Assembly: GCF_001717585.1 (NCBI RefSeq)
Contig: NZ_CP017042.1
Coordinates: 278,501 to 342,500 of the forward strand
DNA from: Selenomonas sp. oral taxon 920
GTDB lineage: Bacteria > Bacillota > Negativicutes > Selenomonadales > Selenomonadaceae
Length of the DNA stretch: 64,000 bases
Direction of reading: 5' to 3'
Below the pieces are notes generated by a model. That model was not told where the DNA came from. It saw only the letters and a program-made list of their open reading frames with translations, and searched no databases. A program made the position numbers and the translations under genes. Positions 34,101 to 41,230 of this stretch are shown here, piece by piece. Numbering within the stretch: the first letter of the stretch is position 1; each line of letters begins with the position of its first letter.

Positions 34101-36932
34101 CAGGCTCTCGCCGATCGAGAGTTTTCCCAAAAGTTTGTTCTCGGCAAAACTCTGATAGGACAGTTTGTTCGCAAGCGCGTTGAGCACGGCACTCTGGTTT
34201 CCTGTCGTTACGCCGCCGCCGTCAGTAAAGAGTGTAAAGATATTCTTCGTATCCGCGTTCGCCTTTTTGATGATGATTTCGCCGCCCTTGAACTGCGTCG
34301 GCGTTGCTGCATCATGCGAATAGACTGCCGCTGTATGTCCACTGTACTTGTCGATCGTCAGCGGATTGGCATTCTTCTGGTAGATGATGCCGCGCTGCGC
34401 TTCCGTCGCACCGCCAACAAAGTTCGTGACGTGACTCTGCGCATTGTAGACCTTCCCGACGGCTCCGCCGGTCCGTGTTCTTACCGCAGCCATCGTGCCT
34501 GCGCCCATATCCTCATCGTCCTGGTAGTAGCGCTCGTTTCGGGCTTCGTTGAGCCACTTTGCACCGTTCTGCAGGTAGAGATTCGCCGTGCCGCCGTTAT
34601 CGACGAGACCGTGCAGATAGGACTTGTCCGTCATAAGGGCAACGTCGAGTCTGCCCGTGGGCAGTGCAAATAGGTCGCCGTCGAGCTTTACGTCAGCGAG
34701 CGCTTTTCCTTCTTTGGGGTTGCCGGGTTTCGTCCCGTCGTCGCCCATATTCATGGAGATTGCGCCCTGATAGGCAGCAAGTGCATAGTAGCTGTACCGC
34801 ATACCGGCGGGCACCTGGATCGATCCGCCGCCTGCAATGTGTACGCTGCTGTCCTTGGCATTCGTCGTCACGCCGTTGCCATAGACGGTCATATCCACAT
34901 CACCGTCTACGGTCACATCGCTCTTTTCGACCTGCGTGAGGATGCCAGCGTTGTTAAAGCGGGAGAATACATTTTCACGGTTGAGCGGGATGCCCCACTT
35001 GTCAGTCTCTGTGCCTGCAATCTTCAGATTGCCGTTGATGCGAATCGCCGAGGCAAGGCGCGCCTCATAGGACTTCTCACCGAAGCGGTCACTCTTTTGG
35101 ATTGCGACACCGTTGCCGCCAAGTCCGCCCGTCATGGAGATATTCAGCGGCCCATTGATGGTGAGCTTTGTCGCCTTATTCTTCAGTGCATCGAGCTGAA
35201 CAGCATTCGTCAGGGAATTTCCGCCCTCACTTCCCCGTGTGAGGATGTTGATGCCCTTCTTCGCACTTACCGTGAGATCTGCTCCTCTGGCGTAGATCCC
35301 CGTCGGATTCCCCACGGTGTTTTCTACCTGCAGCTGCAGGATATTTTCCCCTGCATTGATATTGAGAGGCCTGCTGTCCGTTGCAGAAATCGCCGCCAGC
35401 ACATTCGTCGACTTGTCGCCGAGCTTGTCCTTGCCGATGCTGACAACGGTATCGATGTTCCAGCTCTGCTGCGTCGTGATTGTATCACTGAATGCAGCAC
35501 TGTTCTTCCAAACGGCATTTTCATTCACCGTTGCTGCCGTCGTGTCGCCGCCCAGCTCCGCAGGCAGTGTCATGACGACGGATGCTGTATTTCCGTAGAC
35601 TCGGTCTGGCTCGATCATTGTGATCTTGTTGAAGCGGCTGAATGCCTTGTTGTCGGAGAAATCCTTCGCCTGCCATATGTGTTTTGCCGTATCATCGCCG
35701 TCTGTATAGGCCTGCAGAGTATCACCAAGCTCCAGCCAGAGACGCTTCGTATAGTATTCGGCGTTGAGCTTGCCGAACCAGCCTTCCTGCTGGCTTGCAA
35801 CAGCGACTTCCTGCCAATCGTCTGGGTGTTCCGACATCAGATTGGACATGGTCGTCTTGTAGACATGCGCATTGATCTGACTGCCGGACGGGCTGAGATT
35901 GTACGTCATGACATAGGCGGTGCCATCCGGGAGAAGCTTCAGATCACGCATATCCTCGCCGGTGCCCTTGACGTGATTCGGAATCGAGGCGCGGCGCTGC
36001 TCCGTGCCCAGGATGCGCCCCGTATTCTGATCGATCTTGGCGATATTGAGCGCGGTATAGTGCGTATTGCCTGTCCCGTTGTAGTGCTGATACCCGCCGA
36101 TGCAGGAGACGAGGATGTGATCGTTGAACTTATTGAGACGTCCCTGATCGATGTTGCGGCTGATGCGCGTATAGCTGCCGAACTTCAGGGTGCCGTCGTC
36201 CTGAATGTCGTACTGCATCAGGAAGCCGTCGTCGTAGGGATCGTAGCCCGCGAGCGGGTTGACGGATGCCGCTACGTAGAGTCTTCGCCCATCAACGAGA
36301 AGTGCCTCACCGTGCACCTGTGCTTTTGCAGGGTCACCCGTGTAGGTTTTGCCTTTCTCGCCCTTTGAATCTTCGTCGAGGTTTTTGAACGTCTCGGTGA
36401 AGTTGTAGCCGCAGTACTGCTTGATGTCATTCTTGAGGTTGACAACAGCTCTTTTGTTTTCCATCAATCGCTTGCCGTTTTGGCGCACGACACCGATCTG
36501 ACCGAGATCATAGCCGGTCATGTAGATATACTCGTCGCTTGCCGCAGCCGCATGCATATTCGGTACTGCCGTCGTCTTTCCGGTTGCCGCACTCGCTGCT
36601 GCACCAGCAGAGTTCGGGTCGATCAGAGAGGTGTTCTCCAGCTCTGTCGTGCTGTAGGTATACTGGCGCAGCAGGATCATGCTCTTGCCCTTCTGATGGA
36701 ATCCAAAGGACGCAGGATCGCGGTTGAGGTTCTTCAGCACACCTGCATGAGGCGTTGCGTCAATGTCCGTCGTCACACGTGAACCGGTGACTGCGCCCAT
36801 TTCACTGTTGCCGTAGTCCGATGGAATGGTCGAGACGAGGTTCGCCGCGTTCGCCGTCGTACTGCAGAGCAGTCCGCCCACAACGAGAGCAGCGAGACGC
36901 AGGCGTTGTCGTTTTCCAAGATACGTCTTCAT
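25185..36932 (-). CDS. Giant type Va autotransporter with propeller-like N-terminal region and seven repeated modules
   Basis: A 3915-residue outer-membrane autotransporter, several times the usual size. A Sec signal peptide (MKTYLGKRQRLRLAALVVGG, cleavage after TANA) is followed by a region to about residue 520 with blade-like repeats such as GRRLYVAASVNPLAGYDPYD and GFLMQYDIQDDGTLKFGSY, which looks like a beta-propeller. The passenger from about 520 to 3600 is Ser/Thr/Asn-rich beta-helix sequence with seven copies of a module built on NALANKL...LTGKAEIAEGL, at about residues 924, 1330, 1827, 2234, 2784, 3187 and a diverged copy near 3550. Residues of about 3614-3915 are the PF03797-type barrel, ending in Phe (MRWIF). 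The gene begins 12 bp after the TonB receptor and has GGAGGAG before its ATG, so both should respond to the cobalamin riboswitch. Function unknown. Confidence 0.93.
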   Translation of the reverse strand: MKTYLGKRQRLRLAALVVGGLLCSTTANAANLVSTIPSDYGNSEMGAVTGSRVTTDIDATPHAGVLKNLNRDPASFGFHQKGKSMILLRQYTYSTTELENTSLIDPNSAGAAASAATGKTTAVPNMHAAAASDEYIYMTGYDLGQIGVVRQNGKRLMENKRAVVNLKNDIKQYCGYNFTETFKNLDEDSKGEKGKTYTGDPAKAQVHGEALLVDGRRLYVAASVNPLAGYDPYDDGFLMQYDIQDDGTLKFGSYTRISRNIDQGRLNKFNDHILVSCIGGYQHYNGTGNTHYTALNIAKIDQNTGRILGTEQRRASIPNHVKGTGEDMRDLKLLPDGTAYVMTYNLSPSGSQINAHVYKTTMSNLMSEHPDDWQEVAVASQQEGWFGKLNAEYYTKRLWLELGDTLQAYTDGDDTAKHIWQAKDFSDNKAFSRFNKITMIEPDRVYGNTASVVMTLPAELGGDTTAATVNENAVWKNSAAFSDTITTQQSWNIDTVVSIGKDKLGDKSTNVLAAISATDSRPLNINAGENILQLQVENTVGNPTGIYARGADLTVSAKKGINILTRGSEGGNSLTNAVQLDALKNKATKLTINGPLNISMTGGLGGNGVAIQKSDRFGEKSYEARLASAIRINGNLKIAGTETDKWGIPLNRENVFSRFNNAGILTQVEKSDVTVDGDVDMTVYGNGVTTNAKDSSVHIAGGGSIQVPAGMRYSYYALAAYQGAISMNMGDDGTKPGNPKEGKALADVKLDGDLFALPTGRLDVALMTDKSYLHGLVDNGGTANLYLQNGAKWLNEARNERYYQDDEDMGAGTMAAVRTRTGGAVGKVYNAQSHVTNFVGGATEAQRGIIYQKNANPLTIDKYSGHTAAVYSHDAATPTQFKGGEIIIKKANADTKNIFTLFTDGGGVTTGNQSAVLNALANKLSYQSFAENKLLGKLSIGESLTTSTINGEITFGNETGSYAGGTTPPKPPSTEQTKTEFTKRLFGTASDQEYVDANVRQPDGTYRFSKDSNISYANTDDEDAGVISPTEDVKIDASGHTLTVETKVQGAQKSAAIKNTGKKLNITADALRLFTNKNEVSDAIFSWGILNESGTTNISGLTEIDTTGYNSSRAVEATEGTVTLEGLKAKVAAYDDAAALFTGSTGQIHVNAKDGSAGNKTVKIDGNVGAMGEASRIDVAMVNKDSGVNGLAFGKGKINFWLQNGAVWNNEQYGGTVPDKEDNQLGYDYDYTFAGSRLSSLRGGNDANNAGVIFQKNNKDITIDNYSGHTRVFYEHDAAAPTTIKGGDFRIKNAAAGSGITLTTDSSGLNTESTKATDKNLVSATLNALANKLWYTAYTTNERNLTGKVEIAEGLTSSSASKRLENITFDTASGQGRYVYTPQSEATTDPIKESETLSYDRQALATAPNTKGGRIVSGLYTDNTAYDKQHPMVVDMNGHSLHIEANSKNQIASAIHGGNNKYIRIVNSGEKKALTIKASNTDTRAANGIQTEANGHIHIQGPVVIEDVHTKGYNAAAIQTNGTIGSPSDVMIDGDLTVQSVRADRVDTKNKGADDGRNVAGLKTTADESKITVKGNVDIQNIKGSVLQTIGADSVIDVGGGTISAAEDADHMKQYRAVRAEKGTVNINTPEGVSGSRKTNITGDIYVTREYGKKVVEYSGGQLVDFDKKGMLNVSLTTADSSWTGAATYDVNRADFGTGGFTAHDVGQFNLTLQNGAHWTNEQRSGVTDKWLGSRLSSLRGGNDANNAGVIFQKNNKDITIDNYSGHTRVFYEHDVATPTTIKGGDFRIKNAAAGSAITLTTDSTGLNTESTEAADKNLVSATLNALANKLWYTAYTTNERNLTGKAEIAEGLTTSSASKRVENITFNESTGQGSYVYTPQAEGQTKTEFTKRLFGTTSDQEYIDAHVRQADGTYRFTKDSTITYQNGSNMNRGAIKPNADVQIDAADRVLTVKSGGKSASVKESAAISNDGKDLDIAAKTLKLLVNDTTSAAPLQSAWGIRTTGGTTEVTGTTEIDVAGTKESKAVHASGGTVTLGSLHATTNAAAEEAAALYAQNNGRINVNMNHNNGGTGTVTLDGHIVAKDAASRVDAAIYGTSSHLKGFVYGEGKTNLWLQNGGVWENEKRGANVPTGFTGSHVSQLTGGGNASRAGLIFQRDERKITIDKYLGHTKVFFAHDAATPTNIKGGDIDIKSAVGGSSITLVTDQSGLNTSTTAGITEKNLVSATLNALANKLWYTGYATNERNLLGQVQIAEGLTASSASKRLENITFDTATGQGSYVYTPLINPPASQTDTDFTTAITGDEVHDTPYTNAGVRKPDGRYVFTKDSTITSGKDLIVAGAWMTNISAAISSADKGTLDLDLSGKNLTVKTKTDVSTTGISSIGKDSKVIVKNAGAISIDAESTNYGQTAALFVNGGGAIHIRNGGGNLEDKVLKVRANGNHKTNVAVIKSMNGVTGVESNITIDGLVDVLADGNDAANGKGANEGVSAVASTIDIGGGTIRAINGAWAAIRAYGEFVSDNYGTVNFNVTKGADGLANGAGTNRAVIEGDIVTNGGMGTKGRVSVGLSTANSHWIGNYADTRGYGVTPGALGAVNLFMKNGSYWKGFSNGTMKVEMSGAGTSWTGFNLGDNMQLKLFDGAIWHNAITQEQKNQDGKAAISKVKYFTGEGGFIDMTGTNRFLASSNSLSGAPVQTGSSSIEEKGLGETGDLTIDEFSGSTTMLYRHDVTTPTTIYGGKLTIGKAAAGSLVRMVTDNTGLNTESAKSADKNLVSATLNALANKLWYTAYTTGERNLTGKAEIAEGLTTSSASKRVENITFNESTGQGGYAYTPAVDPPPSTEQTTTEFTKPLIGTDSDQEYIDAHVRQADGTYHFTKDSTITYQNNVSGARGAIMPSADVHINAADRVLTIKSGSGIASVTQGAAIANYGKGLDIKAKTLKLLVNGTTSAAPLQTAWGILSTGGTTNISGMTEIDVAGTERSKAVQAYDGTVTLEGLRAKANAASKDAVTLDVQGTGRINVNVKDGTVGSNEVMLDGNITARESGSRVDAALTTGTSYLKGLVSGVGTLNLWLQNGAVWHNEEYTTQPTGFSSRLSNFTGGSDASRAGVIFQKNNYDISIDNYSGHARVFYKHDAGTPTTIIGGDLRIKNAAAGSAITLATDNVGLNTESTKAADKNLVSATLNALANKLWYTAYTTGERNLTGKAEIAEGLTTSSASKRVENITFNESTGQGGYAYTPAVDPPKPPQPGQDEQTTTEFTTPITGDAASDADYVAGHVLKNNAYTFTKNSKITAATGIQAIQNKPIKVQAAGAELKIQAADYGVDAGANSKVAITGKQLTIDAGSRSIRAAAGSDISVAAGFDLKGAIENNGGRISLNDMGRKSSLVGDITQTAGSFNLRMQGVDSKLKGNIIASGGVLDLSMEGAGATFTGSIRGAGSAREAGTGDRRLTLENRTVWNVTSPSNLTRLNAKQGSVINYLFSHNEGVNVENFKGSATVHYNGTATSDGTLTLANTGKFRIRNVDGTGNALTIATDAHGGSDTADERVAKTLARQFEYVGSSSNIQNQRIRGLSLSALIADGLVSSSKRYNILMEADGTSGDVKPFVSNIEYGDYETKLMKGVKSAMTASTMAWRAEANDLMKRMGDLRLLPNDTGIWARVYRGKSTSNKDNTDFRMNYSTIQVGCDKKVGRDWRVGVAGSYMSGSSAYAAGNGKNKEGNLGVYGTWTGKSGQYVDLIAKIGRLQNEYTVYNDFGHYVKGDYSMWGGSLSAEYGKRISMKDGSFVEPQIELIYSHMQGTNYVGSTDYSGMSMYVHQKPFDSFIGRIGFGFGKETERSTYYARASLYHEFAGDMHTDYSDGFTPKSTMQRGKDTWVGVQLGGTLKLSDKTNLYGNFEKTFGGDIKTAWRMDAGMRWIF
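26200..34240 (-). repeat. Seven tandem-dispersed modules inside the autotransporter gene
   Basis: The NALANKL module recurs every 1.2-1.65 kb. Parts are nearly identical in DNA: about 27,225-27,440 against 28,435-28,640, and 31,680-31,735 against 33,175-33,230. Three copies are followed by a second conserved block with SDQEY and DGTY. Confidence 0.85.
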
Positions 36933-36944
36933 AGCTTCTCCTCC

Positions 36945-39473
36945 TTAGAATTCATAGCGGAAACTAATATAATAGCTGCGTCCCTGCAGCGGATATTCGA
37001 TGTTTACCCAGCTCGGTTCGCTCAAGTAGCGCTGCACGCTGTGCACCTTCAGCTTGGATGCCGCGTCGAAGACATCATTGCATCCGAGGGTCAGCGTCAT
37101 ATCCTTTTTCGGCGACCACTTGAGCCCCAGGTTGATCGTCTTCAACGCCGCTCTTGGTCTGCCGGCAAGTTCCTTTTCTACAGGATCTCTGACCTGTGGG
37201 ATGGCATAGTGCGTGTAGTACTGCGAGACATAGTGCGCCTCGCCGAAGAAGAGCCATTTCTCCGTCGGGCGATAGGTCAGACGGATATTGCCCTCCCATC
37301 TTGGCTGGTAGGTCGGACGCACTTCGAACCAGTCGTAATGGACCCCCGGAGAGGAATCCCTGCGCTGCGCCGCTATGTTGAGATGCGTGCCTTCGATATC
37401 GAGATCAAACTTCTTCCAGTGGAAATTCGTCTGCAGCTCAATGCCGTGTGCCTTACCGCGCATGTCGTTGAAGTAGGAGCTGTAGTTGAGCCCCGCGCGG
37501 TAGAGGTAGAGCATCCGCTGCGTGTCGCGCCAGAAATAGGTGAGCGTTGTTCGATTGTCCGAGCCAAGGAACTTGCCGTCCCATATGACACTGAGATCGA
37601 ACTGCTTGCCGTATTCTGGCTGCGGAAATTTGGCGCCGCTCCCCTTATAGTCCATCGGTGCCGGCATGATGCCCGCGCCGTCGCCCGCGATCTCATACAT
37701 GTTGAGCAGGCGGAAGTAGGTGCCGCCCGTCATGCGCATCGTAAAGTGGTCGTTGAACTCCTTCTTGAGTGCGAGCTGCCACGTCACCTTGGAATCGACC
37801 TGACTGTCCTTCGGATGAACCCAACGGTACGTTTTGAGAGGGTTAAAGCGTCCAAACTGACTGTAGCCAATGATCTGCGAGCGGTTGTAGCGGACGGCGG
37901 GCGTCAGCTGCCACGTCTTCTTTTTATCGAGCGTGATCGTATCCTGCAGCTGCACATTGAAGATGTTCTGATCGAACTGGTTGCGCATCTGCGCCCAGAG
38001 ATTCCCAATGCCCGCCTGCACATCGTCGATGACCTCATCAAGTCCGTCGCCGTCGATATTCATGCGCTCATGCGAGTAGTTCATCTGGAAGTCGAGCATG
38101 TTGTTTTTGCTGAGCTCGTAGGTGCCGTCTATCTGCACATTGTATTTCTTCGAACGATAGCGGCTCCACTCCCTCATGGGAATCTTAATCATATAGCGCA
38201 GACCGTCGTGAATATTCTCGGCACGGTAATCCTTGCTCTGGCTTAGATAGTCAATCATCCAACCCCATTCATAGCGTTTCCCTATATAGCGTCGCTGTAC
38301 GAGCAGCTCCGCTGCACTGATTTTTTGATGCCGCTTGTCGTATTTATAGAGATCGTATTTATCCACGAGAAGCCCCGGCTGAATCATATCGAAATAGCTT
38401 CGATAATCAACCCAGAGGCTGTCCGGCAGATGTCGATCGACAGTCTTGTATGTTCCCTTGATCATCCAGTCATCATTCTGCCATTTGACGAGAAGATCCG
38501 AATTGCTGTAGTCGTTGTATTTACGGCGGCGCTCGGGATCGTCGGCGGCTGTCACCAAGCGACCGCCGTTGTCTTCGAGCCACTGGATACAATCATCTAC
38601 CATCTGCTGCCATGCGCCGGCGCCATTTGCAATATCATATGCGGCTCTCTCTGCCGGCGTCATAGCGAGATAACCTTGCAGTTCCACCCGTGTTTCCACA
38701 ATCTGCCGCCCAATTCCGGTATTTGTATAGAACTGATCCGCCGCATAGCTGCGGTAGGGGAAATCGCCGTCACGCGACTCGTGATTGAATCCGAAAAGCA
38801 GACTGCCGCTGCCGACGGGTGCCGTAACCTCGACCGATGCTTTCTTCCCGCCGAATGAGCTCGGTCCGATCTCGGCAGACCCGTGCGCCTCTGCCGGTTT
38901 CTTTGTCACGACGTTGATGACTCCGCCGATGAACGTGCCCGCAAAACGTGCAGGGATATAGCCGCGGTAGACCTCGATGCGTTCGACGTTGCTGACGGGG
39001 ATCGTCGAGATGTCGACCGCCGCATCGCCGCCGAGGTTTGTCAGCACACCGTCGACGAAGACTCCGACCTGCGCTGCTGTCGAGCCGCGTACGGTTACGG
39101 TCGTATACTGCCCCTTGCCCTGCACCTCACGCACATGCACGCCTGGCACCATTTTCAGAAAGTCCGGCAGGGTTTTCTGCTCGCCCTTGAACTCCTCAGG
39201 GCGGATGACGGTTACGGTGCCGGGAGAGAGGATCTCCTCCCACGCGGGACGCTTCGCCTCGACGGTGATGTCCGGCGTTGTGTATTCCAACGGCATATTC
39301 GTTCCCGTTGCCGGCATCTCCATTGGCGAAGCATCAGATGCGGCGTTGTCTTTGGCACCTGCCGCAGATGCCGAAGTATGTTCTGCGGCAGCGGCAGGAT
39401 GACAGAACACACCTGCAAGCAGCATCCATAGAACACCCGCGAGGAGGTTCTTCTTTTTCTGTTTTTCCGACAT
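36945..39473 (-). CDS. TonB-dependent outer membrane receptor under cobalamin riboswitch control (BtuB-like candidate)
   Basis: An 842-residue TonB-dependent receptor. A signal peptide (LLAGVLWMLLAGVFCHPAAAA) and a Ser/Ala-rich linker precede the TonB-box-like YTTPDITVEAKRP. The plug domain shows LPDFLKMVPGVHVREVQGKG, VRGSTAAQVGVFVDGV and VERIEVYRGYIPARFAGTFIGGVINVVTKKP. The barrel runs to a C-terminal aromatic (ISFRYEF). The ATG at 39473 has GGAGG upstream. A cobalamin riboswitch with its own terminator lies just upstream, so corrinoid or cobalt transport is likely, but the sequence is not an obvious close BtuB ortholog. It is followed at 12 bp by the giant autotransporter. Confidence 0.92.
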   Translation of the reverse strand: MSEKQKKKNLLAGVLWMLLAGVFCHPAAAAEHTSASAAGAKDNAASDASPMEMPATGTNMPLEYTTPDITVEAKRPAWEEILSPGTVTVIRPEEFKGEQKTLPDFLKMVPGVHVREVQGKGQYTTVTVRGSTAAQVGVFVDGVLTNLGGDAAVDISTIPVSNVERIEVYRGYIPARFAGTFIGGVINVVTKKPAEAHGSAEIGPSSFGGKKASVEVTAPVGSGSLLFGFNHESRDGDFPYRSYAADQFYTNTGIGRQIVETRVELQGYLAMTPAERAAYDIANGAGAWQQMVDDCIQWLEDNGGRLVTAADDPERRRKYNDYSNSDLLVKWQNDDWMIKGTYKTVDRHLPDSLWVDYRSYFDMIQPGLLVDKYDLYKYDKRHQKISAAELLVQRRYIGKRYEWGWMIDYLSQSKDYRAENIHDGLRYMIKIPMREWSRYRSKKYNVQIDGTYELSKNNMLDFQMNYSHERMNIDGDGLDEVIDDVQAGIGNLWAQMRNQFDQNIFNVQLQDTITLDKKKTWQLTPAVRYNRSQIIGYSQFGRFNPLKTYRWVHPKDSQVDSKVTWQLALKKEFNDHFTMRMTGGTYFRLLNMYEIAGDGAGIMPAPMDYKGSGAKFPQPEYGKQFDLSVIWDGKFLGSDNRTTLTYFWRDTQRMLYLYRAGLNYSSYFNDMRGKAHGIELQTNFHWKKFDLDIEGTHLNIAAQRRDSSPGVHYDWFEVRPTYQPRWEGNIRLTYRPTEKWLFFGEAHYVSQYYTHYAIPQVRDPVEKELAGRPRAALKTINLGLKWSPKKDMTLTLGCNDVFDAASKLKVHSVQRYLSEPSWVNIEYPLQGRSYYISFRYEF

Positions 39474-39562
39474 GGGAAAGCCTCCGTTCTCTCCAATCGT
39501 CATATAAATTATGTTTTTGAAATATATAGATAATAAGTTATGGACGAACCGGTTCTTTCATG

Positions 39563-39608
39563 AAAAAAAGTCCGTCTGCGACCAGGATTGGTTTAGACGG
39601 ACTTTTTT
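39563..39608 (-). terminator. Terminator of the riboswitch expression platform
   Basis: On the minus strand a stem AGTCCGTCT/AGACGGACT extended by A and T runs, placed after the aptamer and about 90 bp before the TonB receptor start. It would be formed when the ligand is bound. Confidence 0.85.
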
Positions 39609-39736
39609 CATAAGAAAAGAAAACCCGGTGTACTAAATACAACCGGAGATGTCTTGTCATGAAGTATCGACAAAATCCCCTACCCATCGCTCGCAGGTAC
39701 CGGCTTCTGAAATCCGCAAAAGCCGACGGTGATGTC

Positions 39737-39888
39737 GAAATAGGTAAGTATCCTGGCTTGGTGTCATCGTCTGCACACGCCTTCCCAGATTGCTCCAGTG
39801 ACATTGTTGTGTGAAGACTCTACCTTACAGTGGCGGGACCGCTTCGGCTTATACCGAATTCCAGTTTAAGTCTCTCGACGCCTATTTC
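39737..39888 (-). promoter_or_regulatory. Cobalamin riboswitch aptamer
   Basis: On the minus strand the P1 arms GAAATAGG (39888-39881) and CCTATTTC (39744-39737) pair perfectly. Between them are the conserved core AGCGGTCCCGCCACTGTAA and the B12-box-like AAGCCAGGATACTTACC, both characteristic of the class. Together with the downstream terminator it explains most of the 605-bp gap between the receptor and the gene at 40079. Confidence 0.92.
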
Positions 39889-39912
39889 CTCTTATATTCA
39901 ATTTTTATGTTT

Positions 39913-39942
39913 ATATTAATACGACTTGTATAATTTTGTCAA
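39913..39942 (-). promoter_or_regulatory. Promoter for the riboswitch-receptor-autotransporter transcript
   Basis: Consensus TTGACA (39942-39937), 18-bp spacer and TAATAT (39918-39913), about 25 bp before the aptamer. Confidence 0.65.
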
Positions 39943-40012
39943 TAAGAGAATATAACTTATATTTTGTTAATATTAAGGAGTGATGGATTATGACGAGGTT
40001 GTTTCAATATAG

Positions 40013-40042
40013 TTGCGTGAAATGAATCTTCAATGATATAAT
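40013..40042 (+). promoter_or_regulatory. Promoter of the DUF2939-like gene
   Basis: TTGCGT (40013-40018), 18-bp spacer and TATAAT (40037-40042), 37 bp before the start codon. Confidence 0.5.
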
Positions 40043-40078
40043 GACAGCGTTTGTATTTGTGCGAAGGGAGGTGGGGCA

Positions 40079-41179
40079 ATGCCCCTGGATGAATTTGCGT
40101 GGCGCGTGCGGCTCGCACGGCGGCGCAAGGCACACGCACGAAAATTCAAGATGGCGGCGGGGCTGATCACCCTGACGATTGCAGCGATTGCATGGTACCT
40201 CGGCTACTACATGCAGCGTCCCGAGTACGCACTCGCACAGGCGGCTGCTGCGGTGGAGCAGCATGATCTGGCGGCGTTCCAACGCCGCGTGAATATCGCG
40301 GCGGTTGCGGACGCGGGCTACGATGACCTCACTTATGTGCTCTTTTCGCGCGACACGAGACTGTCGGAGTCGGAGCGCAGCGCCTCCGGAAAATTTTATC
40401 AGCGCATCAAGGGGAGTGTTGCCGAGGGGCTGACGTACACGATCGAGAATGCCGTCCAAAATTCTGTATGGGCAGAGCCGGAGGGCGTAAATGCGCTCAA
40501 AGGCCGTCAGCTCGGCATCGACTTTGAGTATCTGATGGAGTGCAGCCATCTGCGGGACACCAGCGTCCTCAGTATTGGAGACGTTACGCGCGACGGGAGC
40601 GGCGCCGTAGCAATGCTGACCGTCGTGGACGAGGGGACGGGGCTTGAGTTTCCGCTGCAGCTGCGCATGGAGAAAGGCGATCTGGGCTGGCAGGTCGTTC
40701 GCGTGGTGAACTACCGCGCCTACCTCGAGGCGGTACAGATGGCGGCGGGCAGCGATGTTACGCGCTACATCGAGGCGACGCGTCCCATCGTCGACCGCTA
40801 TAACGGCGTCTTTCGCAGCACGCAGTACGAGTTTCTCTACCTGACGGAGACGGCGTGGGGAACCTATACGACCGAGCACCGCAGGGCGCTCATCCGCCTT
40901 CTGCAGGATGATGTGATCCCCTTGCTGAAAAAATATCAGCGCGAGCTCGATGCCGTGGAGATTCCGCGCGGCGCTGCGTATCTTGCTGCCCAACGAAAGG
41001 CGTCGACGGAGGCCTCCATTGCCTCGTACGAAAGCTTTATACGCGGTCTCGACACAGGGCTGCCGGAGGAGTTTGCGCGTGCCGAGACGCTGCACAAGCA
41101 GGCGCTCACCTACGACCTGCGCGTCGGCGACATGGTCCGGCGCAGCGCCGTGAGCGAGGAAACACCCGCAACACCGTAG
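40079..41179 (+). CDS. Membrane-anchored protein resembling DUF2939
   Basis: A 366-residue protein with a short basic cytoplasmic N-terminus, one transmembrane helix (about residues 24-43, MAAGLITLTIAAIAWYLGYY) and a large extracytoplasmic domain. The start of that domain (RPEYALAQAAAAVEQHDLAAFQRRVNI) has the pattern of DUF2939-type proteins, where a helix pair is followed by a beta sandwich. No catalytic motif is visible. GGGAGGTGGGG precedes the ATG. It stands alone between its own promoter and a terminator. Function unknown. Confidence 0.82.
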   Translation: MPLDEFAWRVRLARRRKAHARKFKMAAGLITLTIAAIAWYLGYYMQRPEYALAQAAAAVEQHDLAAFQRRVNIAAVADAGYDDLTYVLFSRDTRLSESERSASGKFYQRIKGSVAEGLTYTIENAVQNSVWAEPEGVNALKGRQLGIDFEYLMECSHLRDTSVLSIGDVTRDGSGAVAMLTVVDEGTGLEFPLQLRMEKGDLGWQVVRVVNYRAYLEAVQMAAGSDVTRYIEATRPIVDRYNGVFRSTQYEFLYLTETAWGTYTTEHRRALIRLLQDDVIPLLKKYQRELDAVEIPRGAAYLAAQRKASTEASIASYESFIRGLDTGLPEEFARAETLHKQALTYDLRVGDMVRRSAVSEETPATP

Positions 41180-41190
41180 CTCTGTAAAAG

Positions 41191-41230
41191 AAGGTCTTGC
41201 CATGCACCTATGTGCGTGCGGCAAGACCTT
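41191..41230. terminator. Bidirectional terminator overlapping the MATE gene end
   Basis: Outer stem AAGGTCTTGCC/GGCAAGACCTT and inner GCAC/GTGC. The right arm encodes the last residues of the MATE exporter, so the stop codon lies in the loop region. Confidence 0.85.

Noticed and set aside
26200..34240. Regular repeats considered as a CRISPR array
   Set aside because: Units are over 1 kb apart and lie in one open frame; no short repeat-spacer pattern or cas genes exist in the window.
34839..36368. Long plus-strand open frame (509 codons) opposite the autotransporter
   Set aside because: It mirrors the repetitive GC-rich coding of the minus strand, has no start signals and no recognisable protein features.
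39538..39804. Minus-strand 88-codon frame
   Set aside because: It lies over the cobalamin riboswitch and its terminator, which explain the conservation.
39988..40024. Eleven-codon frame with AAGGAG upstream, before the DUF2939-like gene
   Set aside because: It ends before the promoter -10 of that gene and has no support beyond a chance ribosome binding site.
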